Below are positions 1-8,288 of a DNA stretch of 64,000 nt, piece after piece (the first letter of the stretch is position 1; each line of letters begins with the position of its first letter). Below the pieces are notes generated by a model that saw nothing but the letters and a program-made list of their open reading frames with translations, searched no databases and had not been told where the DNA came from. The DNA lies in assembly GCF_007096885.1 (NCBI RefSeq), contig NZ_VJNO01000003.1, positions 62,001 to 126,000 on the forward strand, written 5' to 3'. Source of the DNA: Streptomyces sp. 130 (lineage in GTDB: Bacteria > Actinomycetota > Actinomycetes > Streptomycetales > Streptomycetaceae). The position numbers and the translations under genes were made by a program.

Positions 1-1834
1 CGAGGACGGTGAGGGCGGCAACCGCCTGAGCGAGGTACTGGTGCAGCTGCCCGGTCTGCGGTCGGCGTGCCCAGCGGCCGAGCGCTCTCGCGCCTGCGGC
101 CACGCCCTCCGCTGCGCCGTCGACGAGCCGCTCCACGTGTGCGTCGGTCCATTTGGCCAGCCGGACCGATGTGTGGGCGGTGGCGTCGACGGCACGGTTG
201 AGCACTCGGTCGTCGAAGAGGGCGAGTGCGCCGGCCAGGCGCAGCACGGGGGTCACGAACAGCGTGCGTGCGGCGGTTTCCAGGACGAGCCACTGCGACA
301 CCGCGGCGGTGATCCGGCCCGGCAGGGCGAGAGGCCGTGGGCCTCGGATCCAGACCCCGGTGGCGACGGCGACCGCCAGTGCACCGGTCAAGGCGAACTC
401 CCAGGCGTACGGCCCCGGTTGCGCCTCGCCGCCGAGCACCCGCCCCACCGCGTCCCGTACGGGCGGGAAGGAGGTGACGGTCAGGGCGGCGCACGCGACG
501 GCCAGGGTCAGGAGCGGCAGCCGGGTCCCGTACGGCTGAGGCTGCCGCTCGCGGGCGTCCGGTACGGACGTGGGCAGGGGCCGCCAGACGAACCACAGGG
601 CCTTGACGCTGTAGACGGCGGAGATCGCGGCGCCGGCCAGCCCGGCGGCGTACAGAGCCGTACTCTTCTCGAGGACGCCGGCGAGGAGTACGTCTTTGGC
701 CGGCCACAGGGCCAGGGGCGGGACGCCAGCCAGCGCCAGGGCCGCGACGCCGAAGGTGACGCCGGCGGTTCGGTAGCGCCGGGCCGCCCCGCGCAGGGCG
801 GGCAACTCCTTGGTGCCCAGGGCCGTCAGCCAGGCGCCCGCGACGAGAAAGGCCAGGCTCTTCGCGGCGGCGTGCGCGACGAGTTGCAGGGTGCCGCCGG
901 TCACCGCGCCGGCGCCGGCCGCCAGCACCATGAAACCGGTCTGCGCGCAGGTCGAGGCGGCAAGGAGCTGCTTGAGGTCGCTCTGGGCCACGGCGACCAG
1001 GCCGAGCGCGACCGCCGTCACGGCACCCGTCCACGCCACGACGTGCCCGCCCCAGCCGGACCGTGCGAGGAGCGGCTCCAGCCTCAGCAGCAGATACGCC
1101 CCGGCCGCGACCATGGTCGCCGAGTGCAGCAGCGCGGAGACGGGGCTGGGGCCCTGCATGGCCCGGGACAGCCAGAAACTGAACGGCAGCTGGGCGGACT
1201 TGCCGAACGCGGCCGTGATGACACCGGCGGTGACGAGGTCGGACCAGGCACCGGTCGTGGCCGCGAGGCCGTCGAGGGCGAGGGAGCCGGCTTGTCCGCT
1301 CGCCAGCGCCGCCCCGGCGGCGAGGTAGAGGCCGAGGTCGGCGGCGCGGGTGGTGAGGAAGGCGGTGTCGGCCGCGTCACCGCGCTCGCTGTCGCGCCAC
1401 CAGTAGCCGATCAACGCCCAGGAGGTGGCGCCCATCACCTCCCACGACATCAGCAGGACCGGCAGCGTCGTCGCCGTCACCGTCCCCAGCATCGCGCCGG
1501 CGAACAACAGCATCAGCCCGAAGAAGCGGGCGCGTGCCTCTCCCGGGCCGATGTCCGCGACACTGAACAGGAGGACGGCCGTGGTCACCGCGGTGACGGT
1601 CACCGCCATGAGGCCCGACAGACCGTCCACCGCGAGGGCGGCGGGAAGCCCCTCCAGCAACGGCGCTTCGACGCGCGGGTGCCCGAACGCCACCGCGACG
1701 GCGAGGCCGAGCCCGACGGCGGCCGTGACGACCGCGACGGCGGGAGCGCAACGGTCCACCGGCCTGCCGACGACCGCGAGCAGGGTCCCCACGCTCAGCG
1801 GCAGCGCGATGAGCACCCACAGCAGCGCGCTCAC
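1..1834 (-). CDS. nuoL: NADH-quinone oxidoreductase subunit L (partial, 3' end outside window)
   Basis: Proton-translocating antiporter-like membrane subunit of a complex I-type enzyme. The GTG start at 1834 overlaps the nuoK stop (GTGA). The frame stays open to the window edge, giving at least 610 residues, so only a short C-terminus is missing. Landmarks in order are MSWEVMGATSWALIGYWW in an early membrane segment, then the family signature PFSFWLSRAMQGPSPVSALLHSATM (residues about 210-235) in two adjacent blocks, then SDLKQLLAASTCAQTGFM. Many hydrophobic segments follow. The C-terminus has a cytoplasmic-looking basic stretch (ARALGRWARRPQ). It is the last visible gene of the minus-strand nuoA-H-J-K-L series. 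The locus lacks the peripheral-arm genes (C, E, F, G, I), as in the second, partial nuo locus known in Streptomyces. The family assignment is firm; what this partial complex does is not. Confidence 0.9.
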   Translation of the reverse strand, partial: MSALLWVLIALPLSVGTLLAVVGRPVDRCAPAVAVVTAAVGLGLAVAVAFGHPRVEAPLLEGLPAALAVDGLSGLMAVTVTAVTTAVLLFSVADIGPGEARARFFGLMLLFAGAMLGTVTATTLPVLLMSWEVMGATSWALIGYWWRDSERGDAADTAFLTTRAADLGLYLAAGAALASGQAGSLALDGLAATTGAWSDLVTAGVITAAFGKSAQLPFSFWLSRAMQGPSPVSALLHSATMVAAGAYLLLRLEPLLARSGWGGHVVAWTGAVTAVALGLVAVAQSDLKQLLAASTCAQTGFMVLAAGAGAVTGGTLQLVAHAAAKSLAFLVAGAWLTALGTKELPALRGAARRYRTAGVTFGVAALALAGVPPLALWPAKDVLLAGVLEKSTALYAAGLAGAAISAVYSVKALWFVWRPLPTSVPDARERQPQPYGTRLPLLTLAVACAALTVTSFPPVRDAVGRVLGGEAQPGPYAWEFALTGALAVAVATGVWIRGPRPLALPGRITAAVSQWLVLETAARTLFVTPVLRLAGALALFDDRVLNRAVDATAHTSVRLAKWTDAHVERLVDGAAEGVAAGARALGRWARRPQTGQLHQYLAQAVAALTVL

Positions 1835-2136
1835 TCCTTCAGCTCCGCCGCCATGTCGGTCATGTCGACGTCTCGGGCTCTGAAGAGCGCGGTGACCACA
1901 GCGAACCCGATGGCCATCTCCACCGCCATGACCGTGACCGCCAGGACCACGAGCACCTGACCGTCGGCGGTGGCCGGGGCGATGTAGTGCCAGGCTGCTG
2001 CCGCGCCGACGATGACGCCGCCCAGCATCAGTTCGAACCCCATCATGAGCATCACGACCGACTGCTGGGTGAGCGCGCCGAACAGTCCGATGCTGAACAG
2101 GGCCGCGGCAAGCAGCAGGAAGAGTTCCAGGCTCAT
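1831..2136 (-). CDS. nuoK: NADH-quinone oxidoreductase subunit K
   Basis: Small 101-residue membrane subunit, the usual NuoK length, with three predicted transmembrane helices: LELFLLLAAALFSIGLFGAL, a second from VVMLMMGFELMLGG, and QVLVVLAVTVMAVEMAIGF. The conserved glutamates of the family are visible in the second helix (GFELMLGG) and the third (AVEMAIG), which suggests that proton relay is retained. The ATG at 2136 overlaps the nuoJ stop by 4 bp (ATGA). The stop overlaps the nuoL GTG in the same way, so the three genes are translationally coupled. Confidence 0.93.
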   Translation of the reverse strand: MSLELFLLLAAALFSIGLFGALTQQSVVMLMMGFELMLGGVIVGAAAAWHYIAPATADGQVLVVLAVTVMAVEMAIGFAVVTALFRARDVDMTDMAAELKE

Positions 2137-2696
2137 CGGCCCACCCCTCCCCGTACCGGGTCGTCGGCGGTGCGGGACTTCAGGTCGTCCCCGAACCGGT
2201 CGTACCGGCCGCGGCGGGTGGCGAGGACGACGGTCGCGACGATGGTCGCGAACAGCGCAAGCCCCAGGGTCATCATCGTGAGCATCTGAGGGCCCATCAG
2301 CGACATGCCCAGGTCCATGGCCGGGTCGGCCGACGGCCGGCCGCTCCGGGCCGGCCACGGAGCGACGAACACGCCCAGGGCCAGGGCAGCGAAGAGCGCC
2401 GAGCAGATCACGGTCGCGCCCTTCTTGTTGTGGACCATGCTCATCGGCATCAACCCGGCCGGATTCATCATGTACATGAGCATGAATACGGCCATGATGG
2501 TCATCTCGATGGTCATCATCAGCACGATCACGATCCCGAGGTAGTCGAGCCCGAGCAGCAGCACCTCTCCGGCGACGCACAGCAGCGAGGCCAGCAGCGC
2601 GTACGTCGCCCGGGCCATGGAGTCGAACCGGAACACCATGGCCCCGCCGGCCACCGCCAGGAGGGCCAGCGCCCAGAAGATCACGTCGTAGAACAT
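2133..2696 (-). CDS. nuoJ: NADH-quinone oxidoreductase subunit J
   Basis: A 187-residue integral membrane subunit with five predicted helices. It opens with MFYDVIFWALALLAVAGGAM. The third helix carries GLDYLGIVIVLMMTIEMTIM, which corresponds to the conserved 'L(N/D)xxFLAxxxIxVYxGAV' segment of NuoJ but is rich in Met instead of Val/Tyr-Gly. The methionine-rich run MAVFMLMYMMNPAGLMPMSM is unusual for the family. It lies 19 bp downstream of nuoH and overlaps nuoK by 4 bp. The methionine enrichment and the altered helix-3 motif suggest this paralogue has diverged from canonical complex I. Confidence 0.85.
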   Translation of the reverse strand: MFYDVIFWALALLAVAGGAMVFRFDSMARATYALLASLLCVAGEVLLLGLDYLGIVIVLMMTIEMTIMAVFMLMYMMNPAGLMPMSMVHNKKGATVICSALFAALALGVFVAPWPARSGRPSADPAMDLGMSLMGPQMLTMMTLGLALFATIVATVVLATRRGRYDRFGDDLKSRTADDPVRGGVGR

Positions 2697-2715
2697 CGGC
2701 CGCGGACCTTTCCTT

Positions 2716-3660
2716 TCACCGGTTCAGTACGACCACGGCGACGAACAGCGCCTGCAGGAGCGTCAACGGCATCAGCACCATCCAGGCCACCTCCATGTAC
2801 CGCTCCATACGCAGTACGGGCAGCGCCCGGCGCCCGGCCACCAGCAGCGCCAGGACGGCGGCGGTCTTGAGCAGCGTCCACGCCCAGCCCGGCAGCAAGG
2901 GGCCGTGACCTCCTCCGAGGAACAACGGCACGCTGAAACCGGCGGTCACCACGAGCAGCAGCCATCGCCCGCCCAGGAACACCAACCGGTCCACGCCCGC
3001 GAGCTCGGCCGACGCACCACCGGCCGCATCCCGGGACAGCGGGTGGGAGAAGGGCCCCCAGAAGGACATCGCGAGCGCGCTCAGCAGGTAGACGGCGAAC
3101 GCCACCGGCATCCACACCACGAACCACACACCGTTCTGGGCGGCGACCACGTCCCCGACCCGCAGGGACTCGGCTCCCAGTGCGGCGGTGGTGAGCGCGA
3201 ACATGTGCGGAAGTTCGTAGGCCAGGCCCTGCGCCAGAAACCGGTAGCCGCCGATCAGCGGCAGAGCCGAGTTCGGCCCCCAGCCGGCCAGCCACACCGC
3301 TGCCCAGGCCAGCGCCTCCATGGCGTTGAACCACACGACGCCGACCGGGGGATCACTCACCGCGCGAAAGCCCCACGGCAGTACGCCGCCCGCGAGCACC
3401 GCGGCCACGGGGACCAGCACCACACCCAGCCGGCCCAGCAGCCGGTCGGCGGCCGTCGTACGGCGCGGCTGCTGGACGAGCAGCCGCAGGGCTTCGCGCA
3501 ACGGTGACAGCGCCCGCACCCCGGCCTCCCGGACGCTCCCGGCCCGGCCACGCTCCGCCTCCCCCGTCAGCACCGCGAAAAGGCCTGCCGTGGCAACGGC
3601 TGCCGCCGACAGCGCCATGGGAAGGACGACGGCCGCCCACAAGGGCGCGGCATCAGACAT
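2716..3660 (-). CDS. nuoH: NADH-quinone oxidoreductase subunit H-like
   Basis: A 314-residue, eight-helix membrane protein matching NuoH, the quinone-site subunit that joins the membrane and peripheral arms. The start MSDAAPLW at 3660 overlaps the upstream stop by 8 bp; longer in-frame starts would lie inside the upstream gene. Recognisable blocks are the amphipathic loop with LREALRLLVQQPRRTTAADRLL, the GWGPNSALPLIGGYRFLAQGLAYELPHMF region in two blocks (canonical NuoH has GWxSNSKYxLLGxLRxxAQxIxYE), and the C-terminal RMERYMEVAWMVLMPLTL block, equivalent to RYDQLMxxxWK. Charged quinone-loop residues are fewer than in canonical NuoH, so quinone reactivity cannot be assumed. Confidence 0.88.
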   Translation of the reverse strand: MSDAAPLWAAVVLPMALSAAAVATAGLFAVLTGEAERGRAGSVREAGVRALSPLREALRLLVQQPRRTTAADRLLGRLGVVLVPVAAVLAGGVLPWGFRAVSDPPVGVVWFNAMEALAWAAVWLAGWGPNSALPLIGGYRFLAQGLAYELPHMFALTTAALGAESLRVGDVVAAQNGVWFVVWMPVAFAVYLLSALAMSFWGPFSHPLSRDAAGGASAELAGVDRLVFLGGRWLLLVVTAGFSVPLFLGGGHGPLLPGWAWTLLKTAAVLALLVAGRRALPVLRMERYMEVAWMVLMPLTLLQALFVAVVVLNR

Positions 3661-4885
3661 GGACCGCTCCGGACACGGGCGTGAGGGCGAGTTCATCGAC
3701 GTCCGGGTCGAGACTGGCCAGGACGATCCGCGCGCAGGCGTACTCGGCACCGGTCAGCAGTCCGGGAAGAACGTCGAGCAACGCCTGCGACGGCGGCTTC
3801 GCCCCGTCCAGCCGGCCGCGTGGTCCGGTCCGGTCGGCAGACGTCAACGGCCGCGCGTCATCGAGGGCTTCGAGGCCGCGCTCCGTTTCCTTCAGCCACG
3901 TCAGCAACCGGTCGTGGGCGTCTCCGTCCGCAGCCAGCGCCGGCCCGGACACGCCGGCCGCTTGTGCTTCGCCGGCCGGCAGCCTCCCGAGTCCGGCGAT
4001 CGACCAGCGCAGGATCCGGGACCGTCCGATTCTGCGCACCGTCCCGCTGAGCACGCCGCCGATCGCCTGACGCGACGCCCCCGACAGGAACGCGTCCCGC
4101 AGCAGACGGCATCGCGCCGCGGCATCGTCCCAGCCGGCGACGGCAAGGAGCCGTCCCGCGCTGTCCAGATGCGCCGCACAGCGCCGGCGCGCCGCGCTGT
4201 CCCTGGTGACGTGCTCGCCCCGGACGGCCCGCAGCCACGGCTCGTCCCAGAAGGGCAGGCGAAGGCCGGCCGGCACGGGGAGGTGGTCCGCTTCGACGTC
4301 CTGCACGACGTCTCCTTGCAGCGTGAGGCGGAGGATCAGCCCCGCGGGCCAGTCGCTCAGCCCGGGACCGAATGGCACGTGCAGTCGGTCGAGTTTCAGC
4401 GCGTCGCGGTCATCGGCCCGCTCGGCCATCGGCAGGCCGGCCACCTCGTCCATGGAGTGACCGCCGGACGCTTCGGGCTGCGAGCCGTCGTGGTGCGCGT
4501 GGTGGCCGTGCCCGGAACCGTGTTCCCCGTGCCCATGACGCTTGGCGGGGCGCTCTGCGGGGTGGGGGGCAGGACCGTGTGCCGCCCTCGCCTCGCGCGA
4601 GCGAACCGCCCGGTCGGTCAGTTCCCGGCGCGCCACGTCGAGTGCGTGTGCGACCTGGCCGCTGCGCTCCACCGTGATGCGCACGGCAGGTGCCGGCACC
4701 GACTGTTCGATGCCGTCCACCCATTCGGCGGCCGTGCGGACGGGGACGCCACAGACGAGAAGCAGGTCCGCAGCCGCCGGAGCGGCCACGAGGGGCCATC
4801 CGCGTCGGCGCAGCTCCGCCTCCGCCTCCAACCGCAGGGCGGTCGCTCCGGGCACCGTGACCGCCAGAACTGCCGGGCGGTTCAT
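3653..4885 (-). CDS. Degenerate NuoB/NuoD-like fusion protein with His-rich linker
   Basis: A 410-residue soluble protein in the slot where nuoB-C-D normally sit. Residues about 1-85 resemble NuoB (AADLLLVCGVPVRTAAEWVD, then SVPAPAVRITVE, compare 'D..IVAGT.T.KMAPAL..YEQMPEPR'). None of the paired cysteines that bind cluster N2 is present. A His/Gly-rich linker follows at about residues 115-145 (HGHGEHGSGHGHHAHHDG), a likely metal-binding tract. Residues about 160-200 (LHVPFGPGLSDWPAGLILRL, then TLQGDVVQDVEAD) recall the start of NuoD ('FGPQHPA.HGVLRL.LELDGE.V'), with the quinone-site HxxxH lost. The remainder is poorly conserved alpha-helical sequence. Start ATG 4885 lies 23 bp after nuoA. 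The NuoB/NuoD relationship is my inference from motif alignment by eye; 'hypothetical protein of the partial nuo locus' is the safe reading. Confidence 0.7.
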   Translation of the reverse strand: MNRPAVLAVTVPGATALRLEAEAELRRRGWPLVAAPAAADLLLVCGVPVRTAAEWVDGIEQSVPAPAVRITVERSGQVAHALDVARRELTDRAVRSREARAAHGPAPHPAERPAKRHGHGEHGSGHGHHAHHDGSQPEASGGHSMDEVAGLPMAERADDRDALKLDRLHVPFGPGLSDWPAGLILRLTLQGDVVQDVEADHLPVPAGLRLPFWDEPWLRAVRGEHVTRDSAARRRCAAHLDSAGRLLAVAGWDDAAARCRLLRDAFLSGASRQAIGGVLSGTVRRIGRSRILRWSIAGLGRLPAGEAQAAGVSGPALAADGDAHDRLLTWLKETERGLEALDDARPLTSADRTGPRGRLDGAKPPSQALLDVLPGLLTGAEYACARIVLASLDPDVDELALTPVSGAVHV

Positions 4886-4908
4886 CGCCGTACGCCGCAG
4901 CAGCCCTC

Positions 4909-5268
4909 TCACGTCCACCGCAGAGCCCCCTCGCGCCAGGCGTAGGCCACCGCGGCGAACAGGACGCCGAGGAAGACGAACATCTCCACGACGGCAGCGG
5001 TGCCCACCCGGGAGACGACCTTCACCCACGGATACATGAAAAGCATCTCCATGTCGAAGGCCAGAAAGATCATGGTGACCGGATACCAGCGCACGTGGAA
5101 GCGTGACACGGCATGCTGGTCCGGCCCGACGCCTCCGGAGAACGCGCCGGTCTCCAGAGGAGTCCGCACCGCGGCGAGGTACAGGCCCAGGCCGTACAGG
5201 GCAGCCAAACCGGCGCCGACGACGCCGAGAAGGACCAGCAGCGACCGCCATGCGTCCATCCCGCCCAA
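4909..5268 (-). CDS. nuoA: NADH-quinone oxidoreductase subunit A
   Basis: A 119-residue membrane subunit with three helices. Clear NuoA signatures are LETGAFSGGVGPDQHAVSRF (canonical 'YECGxxPxGxARxRFxVxFY') and RWYPVTMIFLAFDMEMLFMY, where the Phe-Asp-Met-Glu quartet matches the invariant 'FDxE' of NuoA. The canonical cysteine of YECG is Thr-Gly here (LETGAF). It is the first gene of the minus-strand nuo series. MGGMDAW at 5268 is the chosen start; the second Met, four codons in, is an alternative. Confidence 0.92.
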   Translation of the reverse strand: MGGMDAWRSLLVLLGVVGAGLAALYGLGLYLAAVRTPLETGAFSGGVGPDQHAVSRFHVRWYPVTMIFLAFDMEMLFMYPWVKVVSRVGTAAVVEMFVFLGVLFAAVAYAWREGALRWT

Positions 5269-5498
5269 CCTCCGCTCGCGGCGTCACCGTCGTCCCCATA
5301 GTGCGTGGCCGGCCGCTTCACGTCCTGCAGGCAGGCCCGAGCCGCCGTGCGACGCGCCCGCCTTCCACCGGATGACGCAGCGCTCCGTGACGCGGAGTCC
5401 GACGCCCGGGGTGGGCCATGAGCCGGACCGGGCGGAGGGAACCGCTCGGGGGCGAGGGGCGAAGGACGGGTGGAGGCCCACGTATGCGGGCGTCGTCC
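5269..5498. other. Intergenic region upstream of nuoA
   Basis: About 230 bp with no convincing gene on either strand. It must hold the promoter of the minus-strand nuo operon. I could not pick out a reliable -10/-35 pair. Confidence 0.4.
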
Positions 5499-5651
5499 GT
5501 GGGGGATCTCAGCTACGAGGTGTCGGCCCGTGCTCTCGGCATTCCCGTGGGCGCGGTCAGATCACGGTTGCACCGGGCGTGCGGCAAGCCGCGCGATGCA
5601 TGGGGCGGATCCCGTCCGACGGCACTGCGAGAGGTATCCGGCCATGAATGA
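5499..5651 (+). pseudogene. Relic of an ECF-type sigma factor (region 4 only)
   Basis: The frame ending at the TGA at 5649-5651 reads [20 protein letters not shown] followed by SRLHRACGKPRDAWGG and TALREVSGHE. This is the helix-turn-helix of sigma region 4.2 plus the C-terminal tail common in Streptomyces ECF factors ('[34 protein letters not shown]'). Nothing of region 2 is present upstream. An ATG at 5644 (MNDELQRR...) overlaps the stop exactly where such operons usually start their partner gene, but that frame loses similarity after about 8 codons. Both genes of a sigma-factor pair therefore look deleted, leaving a scar. The missing conserved Glu after YE and the AR-to-AC change support decay. 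Confidence 0.75.
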
Positions 5652-5686
5652 CGAACTTCAGCGCCGTCCGTGCCGCTGGCCGGGGC

Positions 5687-5716
5687 GGGGCGGGGCACCT
5701 CGTGGTGCGCCGCCCC
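5687..5716 (-). terminator. Stem-loop downstream of the DUF305 gene
   Basis: Inverted repeat GGGGCGG (5687-5693) / CCGCCCC (5710-5716) with an inner CACC-tcgt-GGTG stem, 20 bp past the DUF305 stop. There is no U-run, which is usual for Streptomyces terminators. Confidence 0.55.
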
Positions 5717-5735
5717 GCTTGTACGGCCGGTCCGG

Positions 5736-6362
5736 TCAGTCGTTGCCGAGCAGCTCGTTCATCTGCGTGATCTCAGCGGTCTGGGAGGTGATGATCGCTG
5801 CGGCCGTCGTCTTGGCGGGTCCGTAGACGCCGTCGGCCTGCTCGGTCTTGGCCATCTCGACCGCCCCCTCGTGGTGCTCGATCATCATCTTCATGAATGC
5901 GGTGTCGAATGCCTCGCCCGAGGAGTCCTTGAGCTTGTCCATCTCCTCGGCGCTCATCATGCCGCCGCCCCCGCCGTGCGCGGAGTGGTCCATGGCGCCC
6001 TCGGCGGGTACGTCTTCGCCCCAGGAGGTCAGCCATCCGGACATCGTCCTGATCTCCGGGTCCTGCGCCTTCTTGATGTCTTCGGCAAGCTTCTTCACCT
6101 CGGCCGACTCGGCGCGGCTGGGGGCGAGGTCGGCCATCTCCACGGCCTGGCGGTGGTGGGGGATCATGCCCTTGGCGAAGGCCGCGTCGGCGGCGTTGTG
6201 CCGTCCCTGCGCGGCGGACGCCGAGGCGGAGGGGGAGCTTGCGGTGTGGTCGTCGTGACCGGACGGGCCGTCGCCGCTGCCGCAGGCGGCCAGGACGAGC
6301 GCGGCCGCGCTCGCGGCGGCCGCGGCGGCGGTACGACGGACCAGAGAACGCTTGCTGATCAT
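5736..6362 (-). CDS. DUF305 family lipoprotein
   Basis: A 208-residue exported lipoprotein. The signal peptide ends in a lipobox (ALVLAAC-GSG, Cys at about 27), followed by a Ser/Ala/His-rich linker. The DUF305 domain shows its two repeated halves, each with a Met/His motif: FAKGMIPHHRQAVEMADLA (about 63-81) and FMKMMIEHHEGAVEMAKTE (about 155-173). Between them lies a Gly/His stretch (DHSAHGGGGGMM). DUF305 proteins are ferritin-like four-helix bundles often linked to copper or periplasmic metal handling, and the paired HH/M residues fit metal binding. The start ATG at 6362 has an AAGGAG about 10 nt upstream. The DUF6153 gene just upstream is its usual neighbour in Streptomyces. Confidence 0.92.
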   Translation of the reverse strand: MISKRSLVRRTAAAAAASAAALVLAACGSGDGPSGHDDHTASSPSASASAAQGRHNAADAAFAKGMIPHHRQAVEMADLAPSRAESAEVKKLAEDIKKAQDPEIRTMSGWLTSWGEDVPAEGAMDHSAHGGGGGMMSAEEMDKLKDSSGEAFDTAFMKMMIEHHEGAVEMAKTEQADGVYGPAKTTAAAIITSQTAEITQMNELLGND

Positions 6363-6483
6363 GGTGGTGCAACTCCTTGAGCGCGCGGCCCCGGAGAGGG
6401 CGCGCGAAGTTCACGGTGTGAGAGCGGGTGGGAGTGCGGCACCAGTGGCCGGAACAACCGGGCCAGGTGCCGTGCGGGCCGCT

Positions 6484-6897
6484 CTATATGCGAAGAAGTT
6501 GCAGCTCGGAAAGGTCGGGCGGGGCCCGTCCGCTCTCCGCGGAGGCCGCCGTTCGCCTCGGCGCGACGGCGGCGACGGGCGCGTCCGACAGGGCGCCGGC
6601 CAGTGGGGGCGGCGCATAGGAGGTTTCGGTCCCGGCCGCCACGCATGATCCATCGGCGTGAGCCAGATGCTCCGACCCGCCGTCGGTCGGCGAGCACCCG
6701 GGCAGCGGATGCGAAGCGTCCTCGGTGGCCGTGGCCATCGCCGTGCCGTGGTGGCCCGCCTCGGCGCGTGGAGACTGCGGCGCTCCCCCGGGGGCGAGGG
6801 CGTGCATGCCCAGCAGGCCGGCGAGCACCGCCAGTACCAGCAGCACGAACAGCCGCCCGGCGGGGCGGCGGCTCGAACGCGGCGCGGAGGAGGCCAT
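6484..6897 (-). CDS. DUF6153 family protein
   Basis: A 137-residue protein with one N-terminal hydrophobic segment (GRLFVLLVLAVLAGLLGMHA, about 14-33) and a His-containing extracytoplasmic tail (AEAGHHGTAM, EHLAHADGSC) with two cysteines (PGCSP, GSCVA). This matches the small DUF6153 family, which in Streptomyces precedes DUF305 lipoproteins. The two genes here are co-oriented with a 121-bp gap. A role in metal sensing or delivery is inferred from the His content and the neighbour only. A GTG two codons upstream (6903) is an alternative start; neither start has a clear ribosome binding site. Confidence 0.75.
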   Translation of the reverse strand: MASSAPRSSRRPAGRLFVLLVLAVLAGLLGMHALAPGGAPQSPRAEAGHHGTAMATATEDASHPLPGCSPTDGGSEHLAHADGSCVAAGTETSYAPPPLAGALSDAPVAAVAPRRTAASAESGRAPPDLSELQLLRI

Positions 6898-7046
6898 GCG
6901 CACATCGTACGGGCTGCCCCGGCGGAGGGTGCCGGCCGCCGGATGTCCGCCAGTTCGTGGAGCGCAGCCACCACCGGGCCCCGGGGCCCATCGGCCCGCG
7001 GTCGGCCGCGGTGGCGGAGCTGAAGACGTCCGGGCTGGGGGCGCCC

Positions 7047-8186
7047 TCAGCCGGCGTTGCCCTGGCCGGGGTCGAAGAGTTCGTTCGACAGCAGCCCGGC
7101 GGCGGCGCCGTCCAGTGTCGTCTGCATCTCGCGGGAACGGGGCACCATGGTCTTCTCGTACGCGCGAATGGCGTCGGCGATGGTGCCGTGACTCGTGATG
7201 GCGGTGGCGAGTTCGCTCGCGTCGAGCATGGCGAGGTTGACGCCGACGCCGAGCGGGGGCATGAGGTGCGCGGCGTCACCGAGCAGGGTGACGCTGGGGT
7301 TCGTCTGCCAGGTGTGCGGAACCGGCAGGGCGTAGAGGGGACGGTGGATGTAGGGGCCGTCGTTGTCCGTGATGAGCCGGCGCAGGCCGGGCGCCCAGCT
7401 CCGGTATCGGTCCAGGAGCAGAGTGCGGATCCGCTCGGTGTCCTGGCCGGTCAGTCCTGCTCGGGTGAGCCAGTCGGCGGGGCCGGACTGGATGATGTAG
7501 ACGCGTAGGTGACCGCCACTGTTGCGCTGGGCGAACAGGCAGCGTTCACCGTCGGCTGCCATGGCACTGCCCTGCCCGACGAGATCGGCGACGGCGCGGT
7601 GTTCGGTCTCGACGTCGTTGAACCAGGCTTCGAGGAAGTTGATGCCGATGTGCTCGGGTGTGGCGGGTGAGAGCACGCGGCGAACTCTGGACCAGGCGCC
7701 GTCGGCGCCGATGACGAGGTCGGCCTCGACGACGCTGCCGTCGGCGAAGTGCAGCCGGCGGGGCCCGTCGTCGGGTCCTTCGACGCTCTCGAGCGTGCGT
7801 CCCCAGCGGACGGTGCCGGGGGCGAGGGAGTTCAGCAGGAGGTCACGCAGCCGGCCTCGGTCGATCTCGGGGGCGGCGAACTGATCGTCGGCGGGTTGGT
7901 GGTGAAAGCGGAGGGTTCCGTCGGCGGAATCGAACTGCCGCATCTCCTGGCCCTCGGGACGGGCGAGGCGCGTGAACTCCTCCAGCAGTCCGGCTTCCCT
8001 CAGCGCGGCCTGCCCGTCTTCCTCATGCAGGTCCAGCGTGCCGCCCTGATTGCCGTCGTCGGGGCCGGAGGCGAGGTCATAGACAGCGACGTCCACCCCG
8101 TTGCGCTGAAGGATGCGGGCGCAGGTGAGGCCGCCGGGGCCTGCTCCGACGACAGCGATACGGGGGGCGGGTGAGGGTGTGGTCAT
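7047..8186 (-). CDS. FAD-dependent monooxygenase (TetX/PHBH-like)
   Basis: A 379-residue class A flavoprotein monooxygenase. The N-terminal Rossmann motif is IAVVGAGPGGLTCARIL. The family arginine/DG motif appears as LVIGADGAWSRVRRVLSP (about 155-172), and the second FAD motif as VTLLGDAAHLMPPLGVGVNL (about 300-319). GGTLDLHEEDGQAALREAGL near residue 50 is typical of TetX-like enzymes, which hydroxylate aromatic or polyketide drugs such as tetracyclines. The start ATG 8186 has a GGAG 8 nt upstream. It is transcribed divergently from a TetR gene across a 165-bp gap with a clear dyad, so it is probably induced by its substrate through that repressor. The substrate is unknown. Confidence 0.88.
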   Translation of the reverse strand: MTTPSPAPRIAVVGAGPGGLTCARILQRNGVDVAVYDLASGPDDGNQGGTLDLHEEDGQAALREAGLLEEFTRLARPEGQEMRQFDSADGTLRFHHQPADDQFAAPEIDRGRLRDLLLNSLAPGTVRWGRTLESVEGPDDGPRRLHFADGSVVEADLVIGADGAWSRVRRVLSPATPEHIGINFLEAWFNDVETEHRAVADLVGQGSAMAADGERCLFAQRNSGGHLRVYIIQSGPADWLTRAGLTGQDTERIRTLLLDRYRSWAPGLRRLITDNDGPYIHRPLYALPVPHTWQTNPSVTLLGDAAHLMPPLGVGVNLAMLDASELATAITSHGTIADAIRAYEKTMVPRSREMQTTLDGAAAGLLSNELFDPGQGNAG

Positions 8187-8288
8187 GGTGATGCTCCGTT
8201 CCTGTGGACCGGCACGAGTGGGACAGCGACAGGGGGATCGAGGTCGGGCAGGGCGCATCCTTCGGCCTGCCGCACCAGAAAAGCACAC

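Noticed and set aside
41..1960. A 639-codon plus-strand open frame over the nuo region
   Set aside because: Gly/Arg/Gln-rich composition without any family motif; the opposite strand encodes clear NuoL and NuoK. It is a GC-bias shadow.
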